A stretch of 64,000 bases of DNA from Bacteroidia bacterium (lineage in GTDB: Bacteria > Bacteroidota > Bacteroidia > SpSt-205): positions 150,224 through 214,223 of the forward strand of contig BPGW01000001.1 of NCBI GenBank assembly GCA_026003235.1. Reading direction: 5' to 3'. Below the pieces are notes generated by a model that ran no database searches, was not told the DNA's origin, and worked only from the letters and a program-made list of their open reading frames with translations. The translations under genes were made by a program, and so were the position numbers. Positions 8,115 through 15,712 of the stretch are shown piece after piece. How positions within the stretch are numbered: the stretch's first letter is position 1; each line of letters starts with the position of its first letter.

Positions 8115-8732
8115 ATTTTCACAAAGGTAGGAAAAACTTTCATCCTTCTGGGGGGGCTTTTGGCGGCCCAATCTCCTAAAAAGCTCCTTCTGGGGCCGGA
8201 CAGCATTCCGATTTACCTACTGCCCCCTGTGGAGATCGTAGCCGAAGCCCCGCCGCCAGAACGAATCGCCGAAGTGCGCAAGCAGTGGGCGGCCTTTCAG
8301 CGCCTGCGCCGCAACGTCCACCTGGTTTATCCCTTGGCTAAAGAAGCTGCGCGCATCGTGCGAGAAGTAGACAACGAAAGAGCCCGCCTCGGCAAAAAGA
8401 GCCGCGACTACAAGGCTTATAGCCGCCGCCTCAAAAAGGAACTCTTTGACAAATACGAGCCCATTCTGCGGGAGATGACAGTTACGCAAGGTATCCTTCT
8501 AATCAAGCTCATCCACCGCGAGACTGGGGTAGATGCCTATAGCCTGATCAAAGATTACTTAGGAGGCTTGCAGGCAGCTTTCTGGCAAGGTGTAGCCCGG
8601 TTGTATGGTTCAGACCTCAAGCTGACTTATGACCCTGCCCACGAGCCCCTTATAGAGGCCATTATTGAGGAGATTGAGACGGGGAAGAGTGCGGATTGGG
8701 TGCTGGATGTGTATGAAGTGCCGATAGAATGA
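8115..8732 (+). CDS. DUF4294-family exported protein (start codon unclear)
   Basis: About 205 residues; Bacteroidota-specific family of unknown function. The N-terminal stretch KTFILLGGLLAAQS reads as a signal peptide. The mature part matches the family by eye: PPVEIVAEAPPPERI, then helical RNVHLVYPLAKEAARIVREVDNER cut into its pieces, REMTVTQGILLIKLIHRETG and SLIKDYLGGLQAAFW. No ATG, GTG or TTG occurs in frame before the signal peptide. The placed start is an ATT at 8115, one base from the divergent miaB start. GTA at 8127, CTG at 8148 or a sequencing indel are other explanations. The 3' end overlaps the convergent hydrolase by 71 bp. Confidence 0.7.
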   Translation: MFTKVGKTFILLGGLLAAQSPKKLLLGPDSIPIYLLPPVEIVAEAPPPERIAEVRKQWAAFQRLRRNVHLVYPLAKEAARIVREVDNERARLGKKSRDYKAYSRRLKKELFDKYEPILREMTVTQGILLIKLIHRETGVDAYSLIKDYLGGLQAAFWQGVARLYGSDLKLTYDPAHEPLIEAIIEEIETGKSADWVLDVYEVPIE

Positions 8733-9498
8733 AACGATGTACATCGCGCACAAAAGGCCGCCGATGCGTAAAAATCAGCGCGTGGCTTGCGCCGGGATAC
8801 AGCACCAGCTGGGAACCAGGTATTTTTTCCGCCAAAAGGCGGCTATGATGCACAGGTACGATCAGGTCGGCCGTGCCTCCGATGACCAAAGTAGGCACCC
8901 GGATTTTATCCAGGAAAGGTCGCCCATCAAACCGAAAGATGTTTTCCGCATCAGCCAGCAGTACAGGCAAGCGGGTGTGCTGGAGCGCTTTTTTGTACCA
9001 CTCAATCACTTCGGGGGGGAAAGTCTCACTGCCGAAAGCCTGGGGATAAAGGAGATTAGCGAGGGAAGAAGGGGGCAAAAGCTTGAGTAGACGAGGCAGA
9101 AGTCGTCCTTGCCACTGCTCAAGGGTGGTGAGAGGCTTGTAGGCGAAGGTGCAACTCAAAATAAGCCCTGCCACCAAGTCGGGCCTTTCTCTGTACAAGA
9201 GCTGAGCTACAACCCCTCCCATGGAATAGCCTAAGACCCACACGGGTTCTCCGCCGGCAAAATGCTCTATCAGCAGGGCCACGTCGGCGGCCCTCTGGTG
9301 CAAGGTATAAGGTCCGGGCCAGTTCCAGGCGGCGCCATACCCCCGCAGGTCGGGGATAAGGAGCCGATAATGCGAGGCAAGCCCCCCCTCTACGGGCATG
9401 AACATCCCCCCATCCACCATGTACCCATGCACAAGCACAAGCCAAGGCCCACGAACGCCTAACCGTTTATGGGGCAGCAATGGGTCTTTCATACTCAT
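8662..9498 (-). CDS. Alpha/beta-hydrolase fold protein
   Basis: 278 residues with a complete alpha/beta-hydrolase layout: oxyanion region LVLVHGYMVDGG (about 21-32), nucleophile elbow GYSMGG (Ser about residue 94), acid residue in GGTADLIVP and catalytic His in GASHAL. A Pro/Ser-rich tail ends the protein. The substrate (ester, lactone or other) cannot be inferred. Its ATG overlaps the terC stop as ATGA, making it the last gene of the minus operon starting at 11807. The 71 bp antisense overlap with the DUF4294 gene covers the Pro/Ser-rich tail, which may have arisen by stop-codon loss. Confidence 0.88.
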   Translation of the reverse strand: MSMKDPLLPHKRLGVRGPWLVLVHGYMVDGGMFMPVEGGLASHYRLLIPDLRGYGAAWNWPGPYTLHQRAADVALLIEHFAGGEPVWVLGYSMGGVVAQLLYRERPDLVAGLILSCTFAYKPLTTLEQWQGRLLPRLLKLLPPSSLANLLYPQAFGSETFPPEVIEWYKKALQHTRLPVLLADAENIFRFDGRPFLDKIRVPTLVIGGTADLIVPVHHSRLLAEKIPGSQLVLYPGASHALIFTHRRPFVRDVHRFILSALHTHPAPNPHSSPSQSPQ

Positions 9499-10406
9499 CC
9501 TCGGCGAATCATCAGCGATACAGCGATGCTGGCGCTCAGCGTTCCTAAAATAAAGAGTAGCGAGACAATCGGCTCAATGTGGAGCCCTACCAGGTCCTGA
9601 AACATTTTGAGACCGATTCCGATAAGGACGATGGAGATACCGTATTCAAGGGCCCAGAACCGTTCTATAACGGCGGCAAGCAGAAAGAACATGGAACGCA
9701 GTCCCATGACGGCGAAAATGTTGGAGCTGAAGAGCACATCTTCGTCTTGGGTGATGGCGAACGCAGCGGGAATGGAATCCACAGCAAAAATCAAGTCGGT
9801 CAATTCTATCATGAGCAGGGCCAGAGCTAAGAGGGTGAAAAAACGGCGTCCTTGCCGCCTAAGGATAAACTTGCCTTGGTGAGGGGCGGTGGTGATGCGT
9901 AAGTACCGAGTAAGGAAGCGCAAAAAGACATTTTGACTGAGATCGGGGGGGCCTTCTTTTTTGAAGAGGTTCCGAATGCCAGCCCACACCAAAAAAGCCC
10001 CAAAAACATACAGTACCCAGTGAAACTTTTTGACCAGCAAGACCCCAGCAAATATGAAAATGCCGCGCATCACCATAGCCCCGACCACGCCCCAAAAAAG
10101 GACCCGGTGGTAGTACTGCGGCTCTATGGAGAAGTACCGCAAGATGAGCAGGATAACGAAGATGTTGTCCATGGAAAGGGCGTATTCCATGGTGTAGGCG
10201 GAGTAGTACTCAATGGCTGCGTTGGGGCCTTTCTCGTAAGCGATGAAAGCCCCAAACCCCAACGCAATCAGCACGATCAGGAGGGATTGCCACGCAGCTT
10301 GGCGAAGGGTTATAGACCGAGCTTGTTTGTGCAAAAGCCCCAGATCAAGCATGAGATAGAACGCTACTACCCCGACAAAGCCCCACAGAATCAGATGCTT
10401 AGCCAT
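9495..10406 (-). CDS. TerC/Alx-family integral membrane protein
   Basis: 303 residues with about eight or nine hydrophobic segments. It has the two family signatures: an early AYTMEYALSMDNIFVIL block, and a later IELTDLIFAVDSIPAAFAI segment followed by SNIFAVMGLRSMFFLL, with acidic residues inside membrane helices. TerC/Alx proteins are tied to metal (manganese or calcium) homeostasis and to protein export of metal-loaded enzymes. Substrate assignment here is inference. It overlaps the PAP2 gene by 8 bp and the hydrolase by 4 bp, so the four genes are likely translated from one message. Confidence 0.92.
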   Translation of the reverse strand: MAKHLILWGFVGVVAFYLMLDLGLLHKQARSITLRQAAWQSLLIVLIALGFGAFIAYEKGPNAAIEYYSAYTMEYALSMDNIFVILLILRYFSIEPQYYHRVLFWGVVGAMVMRGIFIFAGVLLVKKFHWVLYVFGAFLVWAGIRNLFKKEGPPDLSQNVFLRFLTRYLRITTAPHQGKFILRRQGRRFFTLLALALLMIELTDLIFAVDSIPAAFAITQDEDVLFSSNIFAVMGLRSMFFLLAAVIERFWALEYGISIVLIGIGLKMFQDLVGLHIEPIVSLLFILGTLSASIAVSLMIRRG

Positions 10407-10950
10407 CTGGGGAGCGAAGTAAAGCCAAAACGATCATACCGATGAGGCCCCCGATTATCCACCCTCCTAAGAGATCGCTGGGGTAATGCACCCCCAGATA
10501 CACGCGCGTCAGGCTGTGTAAGAAGACCCAACTTAGGCCGATCGCCCATACTGCGGGATGGCGAAGGTAACCAGCCACAACCACCGTAAGAGCCATGCTG
10601 TTGGCAGCGTGGTTGGAAGGGAACCCGAATGGTCCTCCTCGGTAGCCTCGTACGGTGCGGAGGGTAGGTTGCATACGGGGGTCATGCGTAGGGCGGAGGC
10701 GCCGAAAGGTGGGCTTGAGCACGGCGCCGCACAAAAGGTCGGACAGCGCTACCGAGACGAGCGCTGCCAAAACGGGCTGCCAGGAGGCCTTCTTGAACCG
10801 ACGCAGCAGCGCCACAAGCGCCGCCAGAAACAGCGGCGCCCACACCCAACTCTGGGTTGCGTACCATACCACGAGGTCCCACCCTTCCGTACCAGCGTGG
10901 TTTATCGCCAAGAGGAGGGCTTGGTCCGCTCTGTACAGGGACTCTATCAA
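10399..10950 (-). CDS. PAP2-family membrane phosphatase
   Basis: 183 residues with 5-6 membrane segments and the tripartite acid-phosphatase signature: LKPTFRRLRP (motif 1), PSNHAAN (motif 2, catalytic His; the family usually has PSGH) and TRVYLGVHYPSDLLGG (motif 3). Such enzymes remove phosphate from lipid phosphates such as undecaprenyl pyrophosphate or phosphatidic acid outside the cytoplasm. A role in undecaprenyl-phosphate recycling would fit with uppS in this window, but the substrate is not shown. The start overlaps the stop of the upstream mutase-like gene by 4 bp. Confidence 0.88.
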   Translation of the reverse strand: MIESLYRADQALLLAINHAGTEGWDLVVWYATQSWVWAPLFLAALVALLRRFKKASWQPVLAALVSVALSDLLCGAVLKPTFRRLRPTHDPRMQPTLRTVRGYRGGPFGFPSNHAANSMALTVVVAGYLRHPAVWAIGLSWVFLHSLTRVYLGVHYPSDLLGGWIIGGLIGMIVLALLRSPDG

Positions 10951-11807
10951 GGCCAGCGGTGCTGAATTTCTGCAGCGAGGCGCTGCACTTCTGCTTCTAT
11001 GTAGAAGCTGCCCTGCAGCGGGTCTCCCTCGGTGAAGTAAAGCACTTCATACCGGAGGAGATGGCTGATGTTGCGGCTCCAGCGAGGGTATTCGTCACGG
11101 GATGGGTCGCCAATAGGGGGAATGTAAATCGCATGTGCTCCGCCAGCGATAGCTCCCAGGGCATACAGCGTAGCCCGAATGAGGTTTTCTTCTGGTCCTT
11201 CAGCAGGGAGGGTGCCGCGAGGGGTATAGAGGTCTGGCGTGGGTAAGGCCCATATACGCAAAGCAGGATTTTCTGCGGCAAGCCAAACGGCCCTCAGCAA
11301 GATAGCGTTCACGAGCACCCGCTGGTCCAGAAAAAGGGCTACGTCTGTCCCTTGTTGTGGCGAGACGGGAGGCCAGGGCCCCGTGAACTCTAGCTCCAGA
11401 TCGTCAGATAAGGCTACCGGAAGCACCCACACGGGGCGCGCCTGAGGGGGAAGGGGGTGCGTCGTGCGTAGGCATACATACGCTTCGGCCGTAGCGGGCA
11501 GGTCGGATAGCCCCTCTTCGGCCGAGAGGAAAAACCATTTCTGGGCTTGCAGGCCTTCTGATAAAAAGCGCGCATCATAAAGCCACAGATCCACCTCGCC
11601 GGGCACAAACCGCTCGGCTATCACAAGCCAGGGCTCTCTACGGGGAAAGGCGGGCGACGATTCCCACCTTGCCAGGTCCTCCCTCCGGTAGAAGGGAAGA
11701 GGCCTTCCTGCAGGAGGGGGAGCTTTGAGTTCTTGCGCTATGAGGGCCTCCCAACGGGCCCGAGAACCGGGCGGGAAAGTGTCATAGGGACTTTCTGGCG
11801 CTTCCAC
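10947..11807 (-). CDS. Methylmalonyl-CoA mutase small-subunit-like protein, strongly shortened
   Basis: 286 residues from a GTG at 11807, chosen because a TATTTTTG -7 box (11819-11812) ends exactly four bases before it. Starts at 11828 (ATG) or 11840 (TTG) would lie at or before the box. Family features: N-terminal YDTFPPGSRARWEALIAQEL, LPFYRREDL, and a C-terminal block GAIAGGAHAIYIPP with RWSRNISHLLRYEV and GDPLQGSFYIEAEVQRLA. MutA-type subunits are usually 450-650 residues and carry a degenerate cobalamin domain, which is absent here. No large subunit (mutB) is in the window. Function as a mutase subunit is therefore uncertain. Confidence 0.75.
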   Translation of the reverse strand: MEAPESPYDTFPPGSRARWEALIAQELKAPPPAGRPLPFYRREDLARWESSPAFPRREPWLVIAERFVPGEVDLWLYDARFLSEGLQAQKWFFLSAEEGLSDLPATAEAYVCLRTTHPLPPQARPVWVLPVALSDDLELEFTGPWPPVSPQQGTDVALFLDQRVLVNAILLRAVWLAAENPALRIWALPTPDLYTPRGTLPAEGPEENLIRATLYALGAIAGGAHAIYIPPIGDPSRDEYPRWSRNISHLLRYEVLYFTEGDPLQGSFYIEAEVQRLAAEIQHRWP

Positions 11808-11811
11808 ACCA

Positions 11812-11819
11812 CAAAAATA
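11812..11819 (-). promoter_or_regulatory. -7 box TATTTTTG of the mutase-like operon
   Basis: Exact TAnnTTTG on the minus strand, four bases (TGGT) before the GTG at 11807. This decides the start codon. Confidence 0.7.
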
Positions 11820-11852
11820 GGGTTCCATGGGGTCGCTCAAGCCTGACCTTGG

Positions 11853-11869
11853 TTGGCACGTATTTTGCT
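11853..11869 (+). promoter_or_regulatory. Sigma-54 (-24/-12) promoter of the WD40-caspase operon
   Basis: TTGGCACG, four bases (TATT), then TTGCT: a full match to the sigma-54 consensus TGGCACG-N4-TTGCW. GG and GC are 12 bases apart, as required. The predicted transcription start is about 11880, five bases before the ATG at 11885. The sigma-54 activator at 5573-6751 is a candidate regulator, but activators act in trans, so this link is inference. Confidence 0.75.
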
Positions 11870-11876
11870 ACCTTTG
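11869..11876 (+). promoter_or_regulatory. -7 box TACCTTTG overlapping the sigma-54 promoter
   Basis: A consensus housekeeping -7 box begins at the last base of the sigma-54 element and ends eight bases before the ATG at 11885. The operon may have two promoters, one constitutive and one activator-dependent. Confidence 0.55.
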
Positions 11877-11884
11877 CTAAAGCT

Positions 11885-12520
11885 ATGCTCACTCGTAGTA
11901 TGTGGGTGGCAGGGCTACTCAGCTTTGTGCTGGCCCAGGCCCCCGATAAGGAAATCAAGCGCGAAATTCAGCGCAAAGCCATCAAAGAAGCCCGAAAGGA
12001 GGCCAAGCGCTTCAAGAAGCAGGGCTTTGATGTAACGCCCGGGTCGCTGCCCATGGAAAAGCAGCTGGAGTACACCTGGATACGGCTTTACCAGCGGGAT
12101 GAGCAAGGGCAGTCGGTGTACCTCAGCGCTGACGGGAACGCCGTGGCTGAGACCCGCACCGCCGCCGAACTCCAGGCTATTGAGGCCGCCAAACTCAACC
12201 TGGCTGGGCAGCTTGAGACCTTCATCCGGGCCATCATTGAAGCCAACATCGCCAACGCCCAGCTCAACACCGAAGAAGCGACTTCCGTCACCGAGTTCCT
12301 GGCCGGGGCTAAAAATGTCATTGTAACCACGCTGGGCCAGGTGGAGCCCGCCTTCAAGATTTACCGAAACCTCCCCAACAAGAATGTGGAGGTCAATGTC
12401 AAGCTGCTGGTGAATCGCGATCAGGTGCTTCTCCAGGCCAAGAAGCAAGTCCGAGATGAGCTGAGAGAGCGGCTTAAGGGGCTCCAGCACAAAGTGGATA
12501 AGCTCCTACCGCTGCAATGA
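11885..12520 (+). CDS. Exported protein of unknown function, first gene of the WD40-caspase operon
   Basis: 211 residues from the ATG at 11885; the frame extends upstream to 11849 but that lies before the promoters. The N-terminus LTRSMWVAGLLSFVLAQA is a signal peptide. Next comes a very basic helix (EIKREIQRKAIKEARKEAKR). The middle has VAETRTAAELQAIEAAKLNLAGQL, which recalls LPP20-like or flagellar-assembly-type lipoproteins, but there is no lipobox Cys. The second half alternates strands and helices and ends in a charged helix. I do not recognise a family with confidence. The stop overlaps the next ATG by 4 bp. Confidence 0.7.
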   Translation: MLTRSMWVAGLLSFVLAQAPDKEIKREIQRKAIKEARKEAKRFKKQGFDVTPGSLPMEKQLEYTWIRLYQRDEQGQSVYLSADGNAVAETRTAAELQAIEAAKLNLAGQLETFIRAIIEANIANAQLNTEEATSVTEFLAGAKNVIVTTLGQVEPAFKIYRNLPNKNVEVNVKLLVNRDQVLLQAKKQVRDELRERLKGLQHKVDKLLPLQ

Positions 12521-13380
12521 GGAGCCTCTGGGCGGCGCTTTGGGGGGTCTCGGGGTTCCTGGCGGCCCAGGTGAAGGTGGTGTCTGGCTTTGCTGAAGTG
12601 GAACTGCTGCCAGGGTGGTCTCTGGAGCGGGCCCAGCGCCAAGCCCAGAACTTGGCCATCCTCCAGGCCCTTCAGAGCGCTTTTCCCAGTGAGGTGGGGC
12701 AGGCCAGCAAATACCTCCTTTCCAACCGCACCGAAGGAAAGGAAGCTCGCACAACCACCTATTTTTACCTGACGGCTGACCAGTACCTCACCGCCGAATG
12801 GCTGGAAACGCTGGATGTCCGATTTGACAGGCAGGTTCGTAAGGGGCAAGTCTGGGTTTCCTGCAAGGTGAAGGGTCGGGCCCGACGCCGGACGGTCCCC
12901 CCTCTGCCCCTGGAAGTGCGTCCCTTGCGGTGTCGGGACACAAGCTGTACCACCACGGACTTCTGGGCTGGGGATCCTTTTTATCTGTACTTTCGGGCGC
13001 CGGTCGCAGGGTACCTGCAGGTTTTCTGGGAAGATTCGGGCCGGATCTACCGACTGCTTCCTTACCAGCAACAGCGGCTGATGGCCTGGCCGATACGACC
13101 GGATACCGCCTACCTGTTTTTTGCGCCGGACGCACGGCGCCGGTCCGAGGCCTTCGCTGTGGATGAGCTTATCCTCACAGCTGAAAAGCCCGAAGTCCTC
13201 CACCGGGTGTATGTGCTTTTTTCTTCTCAGCCGCTGGGGGCTCCGCCGGAACGATTTGACCCCACCTCAGGCTTTCATACGATTGATCTGGCGGCCTTTC
13301 AGGAGTGGCTGCTGAGCGAGCGGCTGCGCCTGCCAGAGCTGAATGTGCGCTTTTTGGACCTTAGCGTCAGACAGCGATGA
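12517..13380 (+). CDS. Exported DUF4384-like protein
   Basis: 287 residues with a signal peptide (LWAALWGVSGFLAAQ). Residues ~18-110 resemble the first gene's central region (LERAQRQAQNLAILQALQSA), so the two proteins may be related. Residues ~150-255 look like a DUF4384 domain: FWAGDPFYLYFRAPVAGYLQVFWED cut as GDPFYLYFRAPVAGYL, then RIYRLLPYQQQR and AYLFFAPD. DUF4384 domains often accompany caspase-like or kinase signalling proteins; their role is unclear. It is coupled by 4 bp overlaps to genes on both sides, including the WD40-caspase. Confidence 0.72.
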   Translation: MRSLWAALWGVSGFLAAQVKVVSGFAEVELLPGWSLERAQRQAQNLAILQALQSAFPSEVGQASKYLLSNRTEGKEARTTTYFYLTADQYLTAEWLETLDVRFDRQVRKGQVWVSCKVKGRARRRTVPPLPLEVRPLRCRDTSCTTTDFWAGDPFYLYFRAPVAGYLQVFWEDSGRIYRLLPYQQQRLMAWPIRPDTAYLFFAPDARRRSEAFAVDELILTAEKPEVLHRVYVLFSSQPLGAPPERFDPTSGFHTIDLAAFQEWLLSERLRLPELNVRFLDLSVRQR

Positions 13381-15212
13381 AAAAACTGCTTAGTGTCGCG
13401 CTGGTGGGGGGGCTTTTTGCCCAGCCCTACAAAGAGCTGGAAGGTCACACGGGGGCCGTCAATGCCGTGGCCTTCTCTGCAGATAGCCGGTATCTCCTCA
13501 CCGCCAGCAGCGACCGCACGGTACGGCTGTGGGCCGTACCCCTGGGAACCCCTCTGGCCCGTTATACGGGTCCTGTAGCCAGCGTAAATGCCCTTCAGCT
13601 TACAGGGGATGAGCAAGGGCATTTCTGGGCAGCCTCCAGTGATGGAAAACTCTACCTGTGGTCTATCGCCCAGTACAAGGCCAGTAAGAGCGCTACTCCT
13701 CCTATTTTGCGGCCGGAGCGGAGCGAACCCCTGGGGCGTCGCGCCGTCAAATATGGCCCTCCGCCTATCTGGGAAGGTCTGGCCCTTCACCCCACCAAGC
13801 CCCTCCTGTATGCCGTGGGCCGTACAGGGCTTCTGGTGGGCTGGGACCACCAAGAAGACTGGCTTCAGACCTTTCAGGACACAGCCGGTGTTGCTTATGC
13901 CGTTCTGATCCCCCCTCATGGGAAAGTGGTATACCTGGCCAGTGGAAGCGGCGCTATCTTGGCGCTGGACCCCTCTGACTTGCGGACGCTGCGGGTGCTG
14001 CGAGGCCACACGAAAGGCGTAAAAGCCCTGGCCCTTAGCCCTGATCAGCGCACGCTGGCCAGCGGCGGCTTGGATGGGCGAGTCATGCTATGGAGAGTGC
14101 CCGAAGGACTCCGCCTCAGCACCCTGGAAAAACACACCGACGTGGTGCGGGCTGTGGCTTTCAGCCCAGACGGGCGCTTCCTGGCCAGTGTGGACAAGGC
14201 TGGACTTCTCTGCCTGTGGAACGTCGCTTCTGGCCGCCTGGAAAAAACCCTCTCCCTGGAGGCGCCCCTCTGGAGCGTGGCTTTCAGCCCCAACGGGCAG
14301 TACCTCGTCGCCGGTGGCCAAGGCGGTCTCCTCCGCATGTGGCGCATCGATCAGCTCGGCGTCCGCCCAGTCCAGCTCATCGCCGAAACAGACTCCCTTT
14401 ACCTTCCCCCCACCGATGTAGAAAACAACGTGCCCCAGTGTCGGACACCCAAGCCTTACCGGTATGCTTTCATCGTGGGGAACGAAGACTACAAGAGTTA
14501 CCAGCCCGCTTTTACCCCAGCCATGAATGTGCCTTACGCTGTACGGGATGCTTATGCCTTCAAGATGTACGCTGAACAGGTGCTGGGCGTTCCTTCGCGC
14601 AACATAGTCTTCCTCCAGAACGCCACCAGCGCCCAGATGAGGCGCGAACTGGACAAGCTCCTTCTGCTCCTTGAGCCTACGAGAGGCAAAGCGGAGGTGT
14701 TCTTTTACTATGCGGGGCACGGGGTTCCGCATCCGCAGACCCAGGAGAGTTACCTATTGCCGGTGGATGTGTCTCCGAATGCGCTGGAAGATGGGGCTTT
14801 TCGGCTCAGTGATGTGGCTGGGCGGCTGGGGCAAAGCGGTGCAGCTCGGGTATGGATGATCCTGGATGCTTGTTTTAGTGGGGGTGCGCGAGCCGAGAGC
14901 CCTTTAGCCAGCCGGGGCATCCGGCTTCGTCCTAAGCCGGTCACGCTGGTGGGCCCGGTGGTGCTTATAGCGGCCAGCGCCGCCGACGAAGAAGCCCTTC
15001 CTTACCACCAGGCCCAGCATGGGCTTTTTACTTACTTCCTTTTGCGGGCGCTCAAGAACGCCGCCTGCCAGCCCAAGCCCCTCTCTGCCCTCCTAGAAGA
15101 AGTATCTACTGAGACCACCCGGTATGCGCTACTGCTTCATGAGAGGGTGCAGCGGCCTTCTTGGCTGGTGAGTCCAGCCCTTCCTGAAGAGGTTTTGTCC
15201 CAGTCGTGGTGA
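13377..15212 (+). CDS. Exported WD40-repeat / caspase-like (C14) peptidase
   Basis: 611 residues. Signal peptide at residues 1-16 (KKLLSVALVGGLFAQ). About seven WD40 blades span residues 18-325, for example GHTGAVNAVAFSADSRYLL, GHTKGVKALALSPDQRTLA and VVRAVAFSPDGRFLA, enough for a closed propeller. The caspase-like domain covers ~360-565: YAFIVGNEDY, catalytic His448 in YYAGHG and catalytic Cys499 in LDACFSGG, followed by VVLIAASAADEEAL and a HGLFTYFLLRAL helix. Both catalytic residues are intact. The signal peptide places it outside the cytoplasm. Substrate and trigger are unknown. It is the last gene of a three-gene operon under the sigma-54 promoter. Confidence 0.9.
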   Translation: MKKLLSVALVGGLFAQPYKELEGHTGAVNAVAFSADSRYLLTASSDRTVRLWAVPLGTPLARYTGPVASVNALQLTGDEQGHFWAASSDGKLYLWSIAQYKASKSATPPILRPERSEPLGRRAVKYGPPPIWEGLALHPTKPLLYAVGRTGLLVGWDHQEDWLQTFQDTAGVAYAVLIPPHGKVVYLASGSGAILALDPSDLRTLRVLRGHTKGVKALALSPDQRTLASGGLDGRVMLWRVPEGLRLSTLEKHTDVVRAVAFSPDGRFLASVDKAGLLCLWNVASGRLEKTLSLEAPLWSVAFSPNGQYLVAGGQGGLLRMWRIDQLGVRPVQLIAETDSLYLPPTDVENNVPQCRTPKPYRYAFIVGNEDYKSYQPAFTPAMNVPYAVRDAYAFKMYAEQVLGVPSRNIVFLQNATSAQMRRELDKLLLLLEPTRGKAEVFFYYAGHGVPHPQTQESYLLPVDVSPNALEDGAFRLSDVAGRLGQSGAARVWMILDACFSGGARAESPLASRGIRLRPKPVTLVGPVVLIAASAADEEALPYHQAQHGLFTYFLLRALKNAACQPKPLSALLEEVSTETTRYALLLHERVQRPSWLVSPALPEEVLSQSW

Positions 15213-15213
15213 G

Positions 15214-15221
15214 TACCTTCG
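15214..15221 (+). promoter_or_regulatory. Near-consensus -7 box TACCTTCG
   Basis: One mismatch from TAnnTTTG; four bases (CACC) separate it from the GTG at 15226, the same spacing seen at other genes here. Confidence 0.45.
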
Positions 15222-15225
15222 CACC

Positions 15226-15702
15226 GTGAAGCGGGCTACGTTCTGGGCGGCCGCGGTGGCTTTGCTGGGAAGCCTGTGCGCCCTTTCGTTGTTTTTGCCT
15301 CAGTTTCGCATCCAGGTCTGGGATACCAGCCAAAGCGGCTACCTCTACTTCTGGGGGGGCCATGAGAAGTTTCGGGCTACCGTGTCAGGATGGGTCTACG
15401 GGATAGCGGCCTTATGGGCTATCGCCGGCGTAGGGGGTCTGATGCGGGCGGCCTGGCTCCTGAAAAAAGGCCAAAGAGCTGCCATCGCTTGGCTCAACTG
15501 GGCCGCTTTCTTCCTTGCGATGCAGCTGACTTTTCTGCTCGTAGCCGCTGAAGAGGTCCTTACCGACCTGCGTGTGGCCAGCTTGCATGCGGACAGCTTT
15601 GCGCAGGTGGGCAGCTGGACGCCTTTCGTCGTGTTTCTTGCCCTGCTTTTCCTGCCGGGGCGGGTAAAGAAGGCCCTCTTCTCTACGCCGAAGTCGGCCT
15701 GA
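15226..15702 (+). CDS. Four-helix membrane protein (DUF4293-like layout)
   Basis: 158 residues from a GTG. Four hydrophobic segments lie at about 5-25 (FWAAAVALLGSLCALSLFL), 55-75, 90-110 and 125-145. A short extracytoplasmic loop with two aromatic-rich strands lies between the first two. The layout resembles the small Bacteroidota DUF4293 proteins, but this is a by-eye comparison and no catalytic motif is visible. The GTG start is supported by a TACCTTCG box four bases upstream. It lies 13 bp after the caspase gene and 10 bp before lpxB. Confidence 0.7.
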   Translation: MKRATFWAAAVALLGSLCALSLFLPQFRIQVWDTSQSGYLYFWGGHEKFRATVSGWVYGIAALWAIAGVGGLMRAAWLLKKGQRAAIAWLNWAAFFLAMQLTFLLVAAEEVLTDLRVASLHADSFAQVGSWTPFVVFLALLFLPGRVKKALFSTPKSA

Positions 15703-15712
15703 CCGTGTCCCT

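Noticed and set aside
14088-14732. Long minus-strand frame in the WD40-caspase gene
   Set aside because: Antisense shadow; the plus-strand WD40 repeats explain the open reading.
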